A stretch of DNA of 64,000 bases from Parachlamydiales bacterium (GTDB lineage: Bacteria; Chlamydiota; Chlamydiia; Chlamydiales; Rhabdochlamydiaceae): assembly GCA_020053915.1 (NCBI GenBank), contig JAGVMG010000039.1, positions 1-64,000 on the forward strand, in the 5' to 3' direction. Position 1 is the first letter of the stretch; each line of letters opens with the position of its first letter. Position numbers and translations under genes: made by a program. Shown in pieces: positions 50,586-59,858 of this stretch. The notes beneath the pieces were generated by a model. The model ran no database searches. It was not told the DNA's origin and worked only from the letters and a program-made list of their open reading frames with translations.

Positions 50586-52456
50586 GTGCAGACCCAAACG
50601 CGACAAGAAGCTTGGCGTAAGACTTTCTCGGCAATGGGTCCGAGACCTTGATTCAGGTGAGAAGTTTTGCGCGCGCCTAAAACCACAAGATCGAACTTCC
50701 CCTTACGCGCCACCTCTAAAATCGTCTCTGAGATAGAACGGGATCTTATGATTTTGAGTTCGATCTCCACGTTAAATTCCCGCGCGATTGCCTCAGCTCG
50801 TTTGAGGATGGCATTCACTGTCTGTATCCGATGCTGCAAATGAAGATCTAAGGGAAGGGACGAAGGGATATCGAGTACGTGGATCGCGAAAATCTTGGCC
50901 TTATGCATTTTTGCCATTTCACAGGCCACCTGCAAAGTCTCTGTTAGAGTTCCTCCCCGCGTTGGGAGCAGAATATTTCGGATCTTGATTGGATGGTAAT
51001 CAGGTATTTTGATCTGTTCGATGGAAAGATGTCCTCCAATCGCGAGCTTTTTTCTTTTTCGATAGAAGTAATACATCGCAATTCCAAAAAGCATCCAGGC
51101 AGATCCCAAGTATCTGCCCGCAGGCTTTGTAACGACGACAAGAATCCAAACGCTTAATGTCGCAGCAAATCCGATCAGTGCTGTCCAGGGCAGCTCGATC
51201 TTCTTTCCCCATTTAAGGCTAAAGGGGATTTTAAAAGGGCGATTGAGATCAGGTTTTTTCACACGCAGAATCAGAAGTGAGAGGTGGGCGGATGCAAAAG
51301 CGATCATCGCTCCAAAGTTGTAAAGGTCCGCCAAGAACTCCATGCGTCCTCTACTCGCAAAAACAATCAAACAAGCGACGATTCCAAAAAATGCCAAGGA
51401 AATGGTCGGAGTTCTGAATTTGGGATGCAACTTGTAAAAGGCACGCGGCAATTGATAGTACTCTCCCATGTTAAATGACAATCTGGATGCGCCGACAAGC
51501 CCTGCATTGGCTGCAACCGTGAGCACAACCGCTGCCAGTACAGCTATTGCAGGAGAGAGCAGGCCTTTTCCAAAAGGAAGCGCATCGACAATGCCCGCAA
51601 TGGGATTTAAGATATAGGTCGTCCCGAGCACCTTCGGAGACACAGCAGAAAGAGCCAAAAGAGAAATTCCAAGATACATAATAATGAGAACGCCCATCGT
51701 AATCACTACAGCGCGTGGAACGGTGCGCGCGGGTTTTTTCGCTTCAGCACCCAGCTGCGCAATCGATTCGATCCCCGTATAAGCTACCATCGCCATTGCT
51801 GTCCCTTTCCAAAAATCACTCCAGGAGGGCGACCAGGGCAAATCCGGGACATTGATCTTCATATGCTCGACGATTGTCGAAAGATCGAGCAACGTCGAAA
51901 ATCCGATGGCAATGACAACCGCTTGAATCGCGATCGTGAGTCCAGTTAAGAGCAAACTGATTCGAGTTGACTGTTTAATCCCGAAAAAATTCATCAGAAA
52001 TAAGATCGCGATCAAGCTCACTGTAAAACAAAGATGAACGGGAGCTTGCATTAAGGGACCAAAAAAATAACTTAAATAAGGAGCCACCGCAAACGCTGAG
52101 ATCGCAATTGTTACAATATAATCTAAGAGCAGCCCCCAGCCCACAATGAACGAAACCATATCATTAAATGCATGGCGCGCAAAACTCGCCGACCCTCCCG
52201 ATTCATGAAAAGCACCTGTCATCTCTGCATACGTGAGCGCTGTACAGATAAAGACGACACCGGCAAGGCCCAAAGCAATGGGCGTCGCGCCCATGGCGAA
52301 CAAGGCTGTTACCCCGAGCGCATAATAGATGGAGGAACCTAAGTCCCCGTAGCCGATCGCAAATAAATCGAAAATCCCTAAAACGCGTTTGAGCGTACCG
52401 CGCTGGATTTGCCGAACGGTTGTCAATTGAGAAGAGTGTGTGGATTTTTTTCCCAT
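50582..52456 (-). CDS. APC-family permease fused to a universal stress (Usp) domain
   Basis: 624 residues from the ATG at 52456. Residues 20-460 form an amino acid/polyamine permease with about 12 membrane helices (FAIGYGDLGSSIYYALGVTALFAMG in TM1, FICTALTYAEMTGAFHESGGSASFARHAF, AYTGIESIAQLGAEAKKPARTVPRAV). Residues 485-624 are a cytoplasmic UspA-like domain (IRNILLPTRGGTLTETLQVACEMAK...FAIHVLDI...ILEVARKGKFDLVVLGARKTSHL) ending in the Usp nucleotide-loop region. APC-Usp fusions occur in several bacterial groups, and the Usp domain may sense nucleotide or energy state. Transport substrate unknown. Converges with oppF. Confidence 0.9.
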   Translation of the reverse strand: MGKKSTHSSQLTTVRQIQRGTLKRVLGIFDLFAIGYGDLGSSIYYALGVTALFAMGATPIALGLAGVVFICTALTYAEMTGAFHESGGSASFARHAFNDMVSFIVGWGLLLDYIVTIAISAFAVAPYLSYFFGPLMQAPVHLCFTVSLIAILFLMNFFGIKQSTRISLLLTGLTIAIQAVVIAIGFSTLLDLSTIVEHMKINVPDLPWSPSWSDFWKGTAMAMVAYTGIESIAQLGAEAKKPARTVPRAVVITMGVLIIMYLGISLLALSAVSPKVLGTTYILNPIAGIVDALPFGKGLLSPAIAVLAAVVLTVAANAGLVGASRLSFNMGEYYQLPRAFYKLHPKFRTPTISLAFFGIVACLIVFASRGRMEFLADLYNFGAMIAFASAHLSLLILRVKKPDLNRPFKIPFSLKWGKKIELPWTALIGFAATLSVWILVVVTKPAGRYLGSAWMLFGIAMYYFYRKRKKLAIGGHLSIEQIKIPDYHPIKIRNILLPTRGGTLTETLQVACEMAKMHKAKIFAIHVLDIPSSLPLDLHLQHRIQTVNAILKRAEAIAREFNVEIELKIIRSRSISETILEVARKGKFDLVVLGARKTSHLNQGLGPIAEKVLRQASCRVWVCT

Positions 52457-52551
52457 ATTCACTCTTCACCTTCACAAATTAAAATATTTAAATAAAGCAA
52501 ATTTTAATCAAATATAGTCATGATTTATTAAGATAATGAAAGAAATTCAGA

Positions 52552-52581
52552 TTGCATTTAAATGAGAATGATCTATATAAT
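52552..52581 (+). promoter_or_regulatory. Sigma70-type promoter
   Basis: TTGCAT (52552-52557), 18-base spacer, TATAAT (52576-52581), about 33 bases before the ATG at 52614. AGAGGA follows as ribosome-binding site. Confidence 0.55.
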
Positions 52582-52613
52582 TGCGCAAAACAAAAACAAA
52601 TTAAGAGGATTAT

Positions 52614-53126
52614 ATGACAACCAGTCTAGGCAATTTATTTGGAGCATTTGTTGTACAAACAGATGTCAATAGTATTACAGCTCCCTACCTCTACAGCGAC
52701 TATTGTTATAAAGTCGAACCAAATAAAGACCCTCTCATTCAAGATCCACTCTTAAACCAATGGGCCAGGGTCCCACTGATCGGAATCATTGCGGGTGTTG
52801 CCCGTAAGGCTTTAGCCTTCGTTCATATTGCAGGTCACCTCACTTGTGCTGTAATCACACGCGATAAGGGGCATCTCTACCATGCTATGAAAGGGGGCTG
52901 TGAGTTTGTCCGAGGCCATATTGAATCCCTCTTTTTGATTGGACGGATTTTTGCGTGGACTTATTCATGCCCTCCGAATTACTGGAATAAGGAGCATTAC
53001 ACGGGCACCCAATCGTGGTGGTTCCTGAAAATTTACAATCCTAACTCCCCTGATGATCTGGATCGATATAATCATTACTGGAAGGATTTTGCAAAAACCT
53101 CGCCTACGGCTTTAATTACAGCCTAA
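52614..53126 (+). CDS. Hypothetical protein, probably lineage-specific
   Basis: 170 residues, rich in aromatic residues and His (for example HIAGHLTCAVITRDKGHLYHAM at residues 71-92, and the Trp/Tyr-rich end). One moderately hydrophobic stretch (VPLIGIIAGVARKALAFVHIAG) could be amphipathic or membrane-associated. No signal peptide and no known domain was recognised. The gene has its own promoter, a good ribosome-binding site and an AT-rich upstream region, like the kinase gene that follows. The pair could be functionally linked, but there is an inverted repeat between them that may end this transcript. Confidence 0.7.
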   Translation: MTTSLGNLFGAFVVQTDVNSITAPYLYSDYCYKVEPNKDPLIQDPLLNQWARVPLIGIIAGVARKALAFVHIAGHLTCAVITRDKGHLYHAMKGGCEFVRGHIESLFLIGRIFAWTYSCPPNYWNKEHYTGTQSWWFLKIYNPNSPDDLDRYNHYWKDFAKTSPTALITA

Positions 53127-53151
53127 GAACACATCTAGCTTATATTCAGAT

Positions 53152-53203
53152 AATTAAGCGCTAAAACTTAATCAAAATTCTAATTGAGTTTTAGTGCTTA
53201 ATT
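53152..53203. repeat. Inverted repeat between the hypothetical and the kinase gene
   Basis: AATTAAGCGCTAAAACTTA and TGAGTTTTAGTGCTTAATT are reverse complements at about 17 of 19 positions. The right arm overlaps the predicted -35 of the kinase promoter. It could be a terminator lacking a T-run or an operator. Confidence 0.6.
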
Positions 53204-53212
53204 ATCTATAAT
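53184..53212 (+). promoter_or_regulatory. Sigma70-type promoter of the kinase gene
   Basis: TTGAGT (53184-53189), 17-base spacer, TATAAT (53207-53212). A second TATAAT at 53215-53220 is an alternative. TAGGAG precedes the ATG by 9 bases. Confidence 0.6.
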
Positions 53213-53244
53213 AGTATAATATAAATTAATAGGAGTAAATTATT

Positions 53245-54447
53245 ATGGCAGCCTCTTCTCATGTTTCAAGTTCACATTCGTCTTCTTTTGACGAGCCCGC
53301 AACGGGGGGGCTACCTCGCTCATTTCCAAATTTGGAGTTAATCCACGGCAGTATTTCAGTTAGGCAACCGCCAAGGCTGATCGCTGACAAAGCAATCAGG
53401 CTCCCTAACACTACCAAAAAAGGACTTTCTAAGTCGGTACCTTCAGAACTAAAGCTGACACCTTCGCAATTTAAAGACTCCTGCGACTACTTATCGAAAA
53501 ACCTCTTTCCCGCGAGATCATTTTACAAAAGCTCAAAAACAGATGGAGTTCCCGTCTCATTTCTCTGCCACCGTAGAAGGTCCAGATCAACGGTCTACCT
53601 CTCTCCAACATCACTCTTTAAAACCTCCCAAGGACACATCAAACTGGCAACTAGTTTAAAAGGGAAAACCGTCGCTTTAAAATTAATTCCACGCATGTAT
53701 TTTAGAGACGATGAAAAAAAGATCTACAAGCTGCTTTCTAAACAGAGTGGAGCCAAAAAGTTGTTTATCATTGGTCCTTGTTTCGAGTATGAAAAAATCT
53801 CCGCAAAAACACAGATGGTAATCTCTAAAATTGCTCTCGTTCTTTCTTACAAGTCAGAAGGGACACTTGTTGATTTCATTAACCATTATTTTGACAACGA
53901 GCAACCCGTGCCTGAAATGTTAAGCCGCTCCGTGTGTAAACAAATGGCTGAGGCTGTTGCTTATTTACACAGACACGGGATCGTGCATTTAGATATCAAA
54001 CTCGAAAATTACCTCATGGAAACCATAAAAGGAGAAACAAAGGTTTTTCTTGCAGACTTTGGTCATGCGACCTTTATTGGAAGGCACACCTCGACCTCGT
54101 TTGGAAGCCACGGATACCGCGATCCTATTCTATTTAGAAAACCCGTTTACCAAATCACGATTGCATCGCCGGCTCAAGATATCTGGGCGCTTGGAATGAC
54201 AATGAGTGTCGTTCAGAACAGTGCGACTTTTCAACATTGGACAAAATCGCTTCAAGGAGATGAGCATTATCTCGCAGATATGCGAGAAGACTCATTTGAG
54301 TACTATAAAGCAGAGTACCTTCCAGGAGCGCACGAACCAGGTAACCTCAATGGGGTGATCAGCCAGTGTCTTCAATTGGAGCCTGACAAAAGGATCACCG
54401 CCGCTCAGGCAGGGGAACTCATTACAAACTTACCAACACCTGTTTAG
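53245..54447 (+). CDS. Eukaryotic-type Ser/Thr protein kinase, candidate effector
   Basis: 400 residues. The first 95 are Ser/Pro-rich and look disordered, with no signal peptide. The kinase domain spans about 125-395. The ATP-anchoring Lys146 is in TVALKLIPR, the catalytic loop reads HLDIKLENYL with Asp250, Lys252 and Asn255, the DFG motif is Asp271, and the activation segment SFGSHGYRDPILF and helix-F QDIWALGMTM are all recognisable. All residues needed for catalysis are present, so it is predicted active. Its architecture (short, soluble, with an N-terminal disordered stretch, no membrane anchor or sensor) differs from housekeeping bacterial kinases and fits a secreted host-directed kinase. 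That last step is inference. Confidence 0.85.
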   Translation: MAASSHVSSSHSSSFDEPATGGLPRSFPNLELIHGSISVRQPPRLIADKAIRLPNTTKKGLSKSVPSELKLTPSQFKDSCDYLSKNLFPARSFYKSSKTDGVPVSFLCHRRRSRSTVYLSPTSLFKTSQGHIKLATSLKGKTVALKLIPRMYFRDDEKKIYKLLSKQSGAKKLFIIGPCFEYEKISAKTQMVISKIALVLSYKSEGTLVDFINHYFDNEQPVPEMLSRSVCKQMAEAVAYLHRHGIVHLDIKLENYLMETIKGETKVFLADFGHATFIGRHTSTSFGSHGYRDPILFRKPVYQITIASPAQDIWALGMTMSVVQNSATFQHWTKSLQGDEHYLADMREDSFEYYKAEYLPGAHEPGNLNGVISQCLQLEPDKRITAAQAGELITNLPTPV

Positions 54448-55351
54448 GCAATTGAAAAACGACGTCTTCTTCAGTAAAGACCACGTCTTCCACTTTAGTC
54501 ACCCCAAGTGTGCGCAAGCGCTGGATACAGCGCTGGACGACATGCTCCGGGGTGGACGCTCCTGCGGTAAGCCCGATCACTTTCACGTTGCTAAACCACT
54601 CGAGCTGGATCTCATCTGCATCATTGATTAGATACGCAGGAACCCCGCGTACGGCGGCCACTTCGCGCAAGCGATTGGAGTTGGAACTGCGCGGATCGCC
54701 AATCACTAAGACAAGATCGGTTTCATCAGCAATAGCACGCAGCGCCATTTGTCTGTTGGTCGTGGCATAGCAAATCGAAGAACTGGGGAGGGTTTCAATT
54801 TGAGGGTATTTCCCTTGGAGCGCTTTTGTGATTTCTGCGACATCATCTAGGCTCAAGGTTGTCTGTGTTGTGTAAAAGAGTTTCTGATCGGAGGCAAAGG
54901 AGAGACTCTCCACGTCAGCTACCGATTCGACTATAGTGGTCACATCAGGAGCTTCTCCTGCCGTCCCAATAATCTCGACATGTGTACGGTGTCCAATTAA
55001 GATGATCTGATATCCTTTGGCAGCGTATCTTTTCACAGCTGAGTGCACTTTCGTGACAAGGCCGCAGGTCGCATCGATCTCGATTAAATTACGCGCTTGT
55101 GCCTGCGCGCGCACCTCTGGAGAAACACCGTGCGCTGAGTAGATCAAGCGAGCGCCCATCGGAACGCTTGCGATTTCTTCGATAAAAATCGCCCCTTTAT
55201 TCTTTAAACTTTCGACGACGTGCTTGTTATGCACAATCTCATGCTTGACGTAGATCGGAGCTCCCCAGAGCTGGAGGGCTTTTTCAACGGTTTCGATCGC
55301 TCGGTCTACACCCGCACAAAAGCCGCGCGGTTTGGAAAGTAAAAGTTTCAT
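54422..55351 (-). CDS. ispH: 4-hydroxy-3-methylbut-2-enyl diphosphate reductase
   Basis: 309 residues, final enzyme of the MEP isoprenoid pathway, making IPP and DMAPP with a [4Fe-4S] cluster. The three cluster Cys are visible: SKPRGFCAGVDRAIE (Cys12), DATCGLVTKVH and SSICYATTNRQ. The conserved HEIVHNKHVV (acid-base His), GHRTHVEIIGT and LVIGDPRSSNSNRL also match. The gene converges with the kinase gene, overlapping its end by 26 bases. Length normal. Confidence 0.97.
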   Translation of the reverse strand: MKLLLSKPRGFCAGVDRAIETVEKALQLWGAPIYVKHEIVHNKHVVESLKNKGAIFIEEIASVPMGARLIYSAHGVSPEVRAQAQARNLIEIDATCGLVTKVHSAVKRYAAKGYQIILIGHRTHVEIIGTAGEAPDVTTIVESVADVESLSFASDQKLFYTTQTTLSLDDVAEITKALQGKYPQIETLPSSSICYATTNRQMALRAIADETDLVLVIGDPRSSNSNRLREVAAVRGVPAYLINDADEIQLEWFSNVKVIGLTAGASTPEHVVQRCIQRLRTLGVTKVEDVVFTEEDVVFQLPKQVLVSL

Positions 55352-55407
55352 TTGAATCCCCTAAATTTGAGGACAAGCTTAGCTGATGAGCTGTCCCCTT
55401 TTCAAGG

Positions 55408-57282
55408 TTATTCTTCAGAGACATCCGCAGCGCAGCGGAACCCGTAGGTGCCGTTCATAATGCCGGGGTTGTTGCGATGGCGGTGAGCACAGCGCAAGTC
55501 TTCTTTTAAACTTTTCCAACAGCCGCCGCGCAAGATCCGGTAGACTCCTTGCAAAGGTCCTTTGGGATTATCGGGCTCTTGAACGGAGTGGTCATAAAAG
55601 TGGTAATCATACCAGTCTTGACACCATTCGTAGACGTTTCCAGCCATGTCATAGAGGCCATAGGCATTAGGCGGATAGCTCATTACGGCAGTCGTATCGG
55701 CGCTGAAAAAATTGGCTTGGGAACGCTCGATATCTGTACCTGTGGGATAGAGGCTCTCTTCGATCCCTCCAAAGGAGGCAATCTCCCACTCGGCTTCTGT
55801 GGGAAGGCGTTTGCCGACCCATTTCGCATAGGCGACAGCTCCATACCAGGTCACTCCGACAACAGGATGCTTGGAATACCCCGATTCGATGCTGATCCTG
55901 CCGGCGCTGCGTTTAATGCGAGAATCGCGCAGACGGATGATGTCGTTATTGTTTACATCCTTTTCTCCCCCCATCGCTTCTAAAAAGCGGACAAATTGCT
56001 CATTGGTCACGGGATAAGCATCAAGGGCGAACGCAGAGAGATTGACCATATGACGCGGCAGTTCATCGCGCGCACCGAGGTTGCTTCCGCGGAAATAGGT
56101 GCCCGCAGGAATCACTTGCATCGGGGTTAAAAGGGGCTCGATCCATTTCTCTTCCTGCGCTTGGGGCTGATAGCGGGCAACGAGTGTTTCAACCTGGAAA
56201 ATCGCACCGGGATCGGGCTCAAAAGAGGGCCTAGCAATTTCTGCAGGTTTGATCACAGGTTTCAGTTGTGTTTGGACAGCGGTGCCGCCCGATGAAGAAT
56301 AGGCAGTGGCTTGGGATTCAAACTGAGCGGAAACCGTTTGCGCATTGCCTCTATTTTTAAGTTTGAGCAGCAGGGATTTCGCATGGTATAGGCTAGGAGA
56401 GGTTTGGATCTCTTCTAAAAGGGGCTCAAGAAATTCTGGACGTACTTCCGGGTCGTGGTGCAAGCAGCGCGCTAGAATCAGATCCCAGCTGGATTGAAAG
56501 CCCTCTTGCTGTGTAGGAAGCTCGTAAAATCCTTCGGGAAATTCCCCTCGAAGAAGAGAATACAGCATCACACCAAATGCATAGATGTCCGCTTTTCTTG
56601 GATCGGTCTTTGCATTGAGAGATTTTTTTTGCTCAGGGGCCAAAAAGGAGTAACTTTGAAGGAAGGATTGGTGCAAAGCCTCTGTTTCCGCCTCATCCAA
56701 GGGACCTGGTGTGTAGTGATTCTGAGCAAAGCCCACATTCGCTGCGAGCTGATCGATCACCGCTTGATAGATCCGGCTCAGTACAGCACCGGGGCCGATG
56801 ATTCGGGAAAGACCAAAATCGCTGATGAATACTTGGATCCCCTCTTCTTGCGTGCGGAGAATGAGGTTATTCCACTTTAAAGAACCATGAGCTTCATTTT
56901 TTTGATGGGCGTAATCTAAAGCAGAGGCTACTTGGGTGGCGATTGTGAGGATTTCGTCTTCGGATAATTTGCCTTTGCGCTTTGCGAGGTACTGAGCGAG
57001 ATTGCATCCCTCTTCGACCACATCGGTAACGAGGAAATAGGTTCCTTCCGCGTGGCAGACGTTGTGAATCTTTACAAGATAGGGATGGTTTAAAAGAGAA
57101 AGAGAAACGACGAGGCTTTCAAATCGCTCAATAAACCCTGAATCTCGAGCGAGCTCTGGAGGAAGGATTTTCACAAGGAACCGGCGCTTCATCAAGCGGT
57201 GTTCCGCAAGATAGGCTAATCCCATGGATCCTGTGCCGAATGATTGAATGAGCTGGTAGTCGCCAAGGTGGCGTGTTGTCAT
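55408..57282 (-). CDS. pkn1: Pkn1-like protein: kinase-like domain fused to FGE-sulfatase domain
   Basis: 624 residues. Residues 8-290 are a protein-kinase fold (GTGSMGLAYLAEH glycine loop, Lys38 in FLVKIL, SDFGLSR with Asp155, APEQ, DIYAFGVMLYSLL). The catalytic loop reads HGSLKWNNLIL, with Ser134 in place of the catalytic Asp, so phosphotransfer may be lost or altered. Residues 395-620 are a formylglycine-generating-enzyme/SUMF1-like domain (AGTYFRGSNLG, VTNEQFVRFLEAMGG, RLPTEAEWEIASFGG, AGNVYEWCQDW, RGGCWKSL, YGFRC). This domain order matches chlamydial Pkn1 of about the same length. The role is unknown; a binding or scaffold function is as likely as catalysis. Confidence 0.88.
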   Translation of the reverse strand: MTTRHLGDYQLIQSFGTGSMGLAYLAEHRLMKRRFLVKILPPELARDSGFIERFESLVVSLSLLNHPYLVKIHNVCHAEGTYFLVTDVVEEGCNLAQYLAKRKGKLSEDEILTIATQVASALDYAHQKNEAHGSLKWNNLILRTQEEGIQVFISDFGLSRIIGPGAVLSRIYQAVIDQLAANVGFAQNHYTPGPLDEAETEALHQSFLQSYSFLAPEQKKSLNAKTDPRKADIYAFGVMLYSLLRGEFPEGFYELPTQQEGFQSSWDLILARCLHHDPEVRPEFLEPLLEEIQTSPSLYHAKSLLLKLKNRGNAQTVSAQFESQATAYSSSGGTAVQTQLKPVIKPAEIARPSFEPDPGAIFQVETLVARYQPQAQEEKWIEPLLTPMQVIPAGTYFRGSNLGARDELPRHMVNLSAFALDAYPVTNEQFVRFLEAMGGEKDVNNNDIIRLRDSRIKRSAGRISIESGYSKHPVVGVTWYGAVAYAKWVGKRLPTEAEWEIASFGGIEESLYPTGTDIERSQANFFSADTTAVMSYPPNAYGLYDMAGNVYEWCQDWYDYHFYDHSVQEPDNPKGPLQGVYRILRGGCWKSLKEDLRCAHRHRNNPGIMNGTYGFRCAADVSEE

Positions 57283-57298
57283 GAGAAATCTCCCTCTT

Positions 57299-59362
57299 TT
57301 AAAGCGCCTTCAAGATCTCCTCTTGTCCGGTGAGAGGGGCAGCACAGCGATCTTGATGGCAGACATAAACTGCAGTCTGACCGTCGACGAGATTTTTATC
57401 AACAAGAGATGGGATTAGCTGTGTTAAAAGGGAATCATGGACTTTTTTCCAAATGACACAGCGATGAGGAGAGTAACTCTTTTCAAGTTTCTCGCGGATC
57501 AAAGGCGCTAAGCTCTCTTTTTCATCGAGCGTGATCACAATCGTCTCAGCCTTGCGGTCATAGTAACGTTGCAAAGCGGTTAAATGATAACAGGCCCCTG
57601 GGGGATAATGATCCATGTAGTGCTTTGCCGCTTTAAAGATATCTTCGGCCTGGTTCAAGAATTTTGAGTCTTGTGTGAGCTGGAAGAGACGCACTAAATT
57701 TTCAGCGTGGACCGCATTGCCTGACGGTTCCGCTCCATCGTAATATTCACATCTACGGATCGGAATGAGTGCATTTTCTGCTGCGTAATAAAAAGCGCCG
57801 CCCTGTTCTTTAAATTCTGCGCGGAGCACTTCAGAAAGATCAAGAGCCCACTTCAACCACTTAGTCCCGCACCCTCCTTCGAAAAGAGTAAGAAATCCTT
57901 TGATCACAAAGGCATAATCATCTAATCCCCCAGCAAAGCGCGCTTCACCGTCTCTCCATCTGCGAAAGAGATGACCATCGCGCATCAGGTGAGTTTCAAG
58001 AAATGCAGCAGCTTTAACCGCGGCTTCCAAGTAAAGAGGTTTGTTGAGGCTCATCGCTCCTTTCATCAAGGCGTCGATCATGAGGCCATTCCAAGAGCAG
58101 ATGATCTTATCGTCTTTAAAAGGACGGCTGCGCAAAGCTCTTTTTTGAAACAACTGAGAGCGCACGCGGTTCAAAGAGGTTTGGATCTGTTCGAGTGGAA
58201 TCCCACGCACATCTGCGAACTCTTGCAGCGACATCTGAATATGTAATACATTTCGTCCTTCGAAATTCCCCTCTTCAGTGACTCCGTAAAATTGACAAAA
58301 CAGCTGGGCTTCTTCTTTGGACACGCTCTCGAAGATTTCTGAGAGACTCCACGTGTAAAACATCCCTTCATGCCCATCGGAATCGGCATCCTCTGCCGAA
58401 TAAAATCCTCCGTCGGGGTGTGTCATGTCGCGCAAAATATAATCGAGTGTTTCTTCAACGACCTGTGCATATTCCTTTTTTTTGGTAAACTGATAGCTCT
58501 CTGCATAAGTCTCTGCCAAAATCGCATTATCGTAGAGCATTTTTTCAAAGTGAGGGATCAACCACCGCTCATCGACAGTATAACGAGCAAATCCCCCGCC
58601 GAGTTGATCATAAATCCCCCCTCTCAGCATCCGATCCAAAGAGAGCTCAGCGCAAAACAGTGCCCTGCTATCTGCAGTTTTGCACGCCACTTTAAGTAAA
58701 AAAAGGGATTGGTATCCTAACGGGAATTTAGGCTCTCCTTTGAATCCACCAAACACAGGATCGATCAGCTCATAGAGAGTTTCGACAGAATGTAACACTT
58801 GCTCTTCTGGAGGAATCTCATCCCCTGCGGCTTTGGTCGAGTTTTGAAACACCTCGACAATTTTTTCCGCCTGGGCCATGAGCTGCTGCCGCTCTTCTCC
58901 TTGCCACAACTGATGGATATGCTGAATAAATTGGGGCATACCAATTAAACCGCGGCGATTTAAAGGAGGCAGGTAAGTGACAGCAAAAAAAGGTTTTAAA
59001 TCTGAGGTTAAGATCAAATTCAAAGGCCAACCACCCGCAGAAGACATGAGCGCCTGGGCAAATTCCATATAAATGCTATCGACTTCGGGAAGCTCTTCTC
59101 GGTCCACCTTAATATTGACAAATGTTTCATTCATCATCCGAGCGATCTCAGCATTCTCAAACGACTCTCTTTCCATGACATGACACCAATGGCATGTGGC
59201 ATAGCCGATCGAAAGAAAAATCGGCTTGTCTTCAGCTTTGGCAAGATCGAACGCTTCTTTTCCCCACGGATACCAGTCAACAGGGTTGTGGGCGTGTTGG
59301 AGCAAATAAGGTGATTTTTCGTGGATCAGCCGATTGGTAAAGGGAGGCTTCGGGGACGACAT
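57299..59362 (-). CDS. YyaL/DUF255-type protein: thioredoxin-like plus six-hairpin glycosidase-like
   Basis: 687 residues. The N-terminal DUF255 thioredoxin-like domain opens [25 protein letters not shown] and carries the CxxC pair in [19 protein letters not shown] central and C-terminal alpha-toroid follows, recalling N-acylglucosamine epimerases ([63 protein letters not shown]). It is homologous to B. subtilis YyaL and mammalian SPATA20. Substrate unknown; a redox-linked carbohydrate activity is often suggested. It lies 16 bases upstream of the pkn1-like gene on the same strand. Confidence 0.92.
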   Translation of the reverse strand: MSSPKPPFTNRLIHEKSPYLLQHAHNPVDWYPWGKEAFDLAKAEDKPIFLSIGYATCHWCHVMERESFENAEIARMMNETFVNIKVDREELPEVDSIYMEFAQALMSSAGGWPLNLILTSDLKPFFAVTYLPPLNRRGLIGMPQFIQHIHQLWQGEERQQLMAQAEKIVEVFQNSTKAAGDEIPPEEQVLHSVETLYELIDPVFGGFKGEPKFPLGYQSLFLLKVACKTADSRALFCAELSLDRMLRGGIYDQLGGGFARYTVDERWLIPHFEKMLYDNAILAETYAESYQFTKKKEYAQVVEETLDYILRDMTHPDGGFYSAEDADSDGHEGMFYTWSLSEIFESVSKEEAQLFCQFYGVTEEGNFEGRNVLHIQMSLQEFADVRGIPLEQIQTSLNRVRSQLFQKRALRSRPFKDDKIICSWNGLMIDALMKGAMSLNKPLYLEAAVKAAAFLETHLMRDGHLFRRWRDGEARFAGGLDDYAFVIKGFLTLFEGGCGTKWLKWALDLSEVLRAEFKEQGGAFYYAAENALIPIRRCEYYDGAEPSGNAVHAENLVRLFQLTQDSKFLNQAEDIFKAAKHYMDHYPPGACYHLTALQRYYDRKAETIVITLDEKESLAPLIREKLEKSYSPHRCVIWKKVHDSLLTQLIPSLVDKNLVDGQTAVYVCHQDRCAAPLTGQEEILKAL

Positions 59363-59369
59363 AAGTGTT

Positions 59370-59777
59370 TCAGATCACTCCCAAAAACTTTGCAAGGTAC
59401 CATGCGAGCACAAGTACGATAGCAGCAGCTCCCGCCCAAAGCACGTTAGGAAGCCACTTCACACCGCCTCCAACATTTCCGCGCACCTCTAATGTACCGA
59501 TCCCGTAAGAAAACTCATGTTTTTCGGCCGGCATCCGAAACGCATGCGGATGCTCGCGCATCATCGTATCGACATCGATTCCGAGAAAATTTCCATACTG
59601 CTTAATAAATCCCAACGCATAAACGCCCGAAATATATTGATGGATCAACCCATCTTCAATCGCTTCCAGATAGGAAGAACGGATCGATGTGGTATTTTCC
59701 ACTTCTTTCAAGGACAGATTCAGTTCTTTACGCTTTGATTTGAAGACCGAGCCTACACGTTTCAGTTCTTCGCTCAT
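59370..59777 (-). CDS. RodZ-like protein (helix-turn-helix plus membrane segment)
   Basis: 135 residues from the ATG at 59777, preceded by GGAGGAG; a longer frame extends into the divergent promoter region and is rejected. An XRE-like HTH occupies residues 7-68 ([49 protein letters not shown]), and one membrane helix lies near the C-terminus ([24 protein letters not shown]). This is the short RodZ form, without the periplasmic domain, as in Chlamydia, where it links MreB to the membrane. It is divergent from rnhC, the same arrangement as I recall in C. trachomatis. Confidence 0.82.
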   Translation of the reverse strand: MSEELKRVGSVFKSKRKELNLSLKEVENTTSIRSSYLEAIEDGLIHQYISGVYALGFIKQYGNFLGIDVDTMMREHPHAFRMPAEKHEFSYGIGTLEVRGNVGGGVKWLPNVLWAGAAAIVLVLAWYLAKFLGVI

Positions 59778-59858
59778 ACTCCTCCGATTTGTAAACCATC
59801 GCCATACCGCGTGGTATACGCTAATCTTAACTTGTTTTTTTTCGAAATCAATGTAAAA

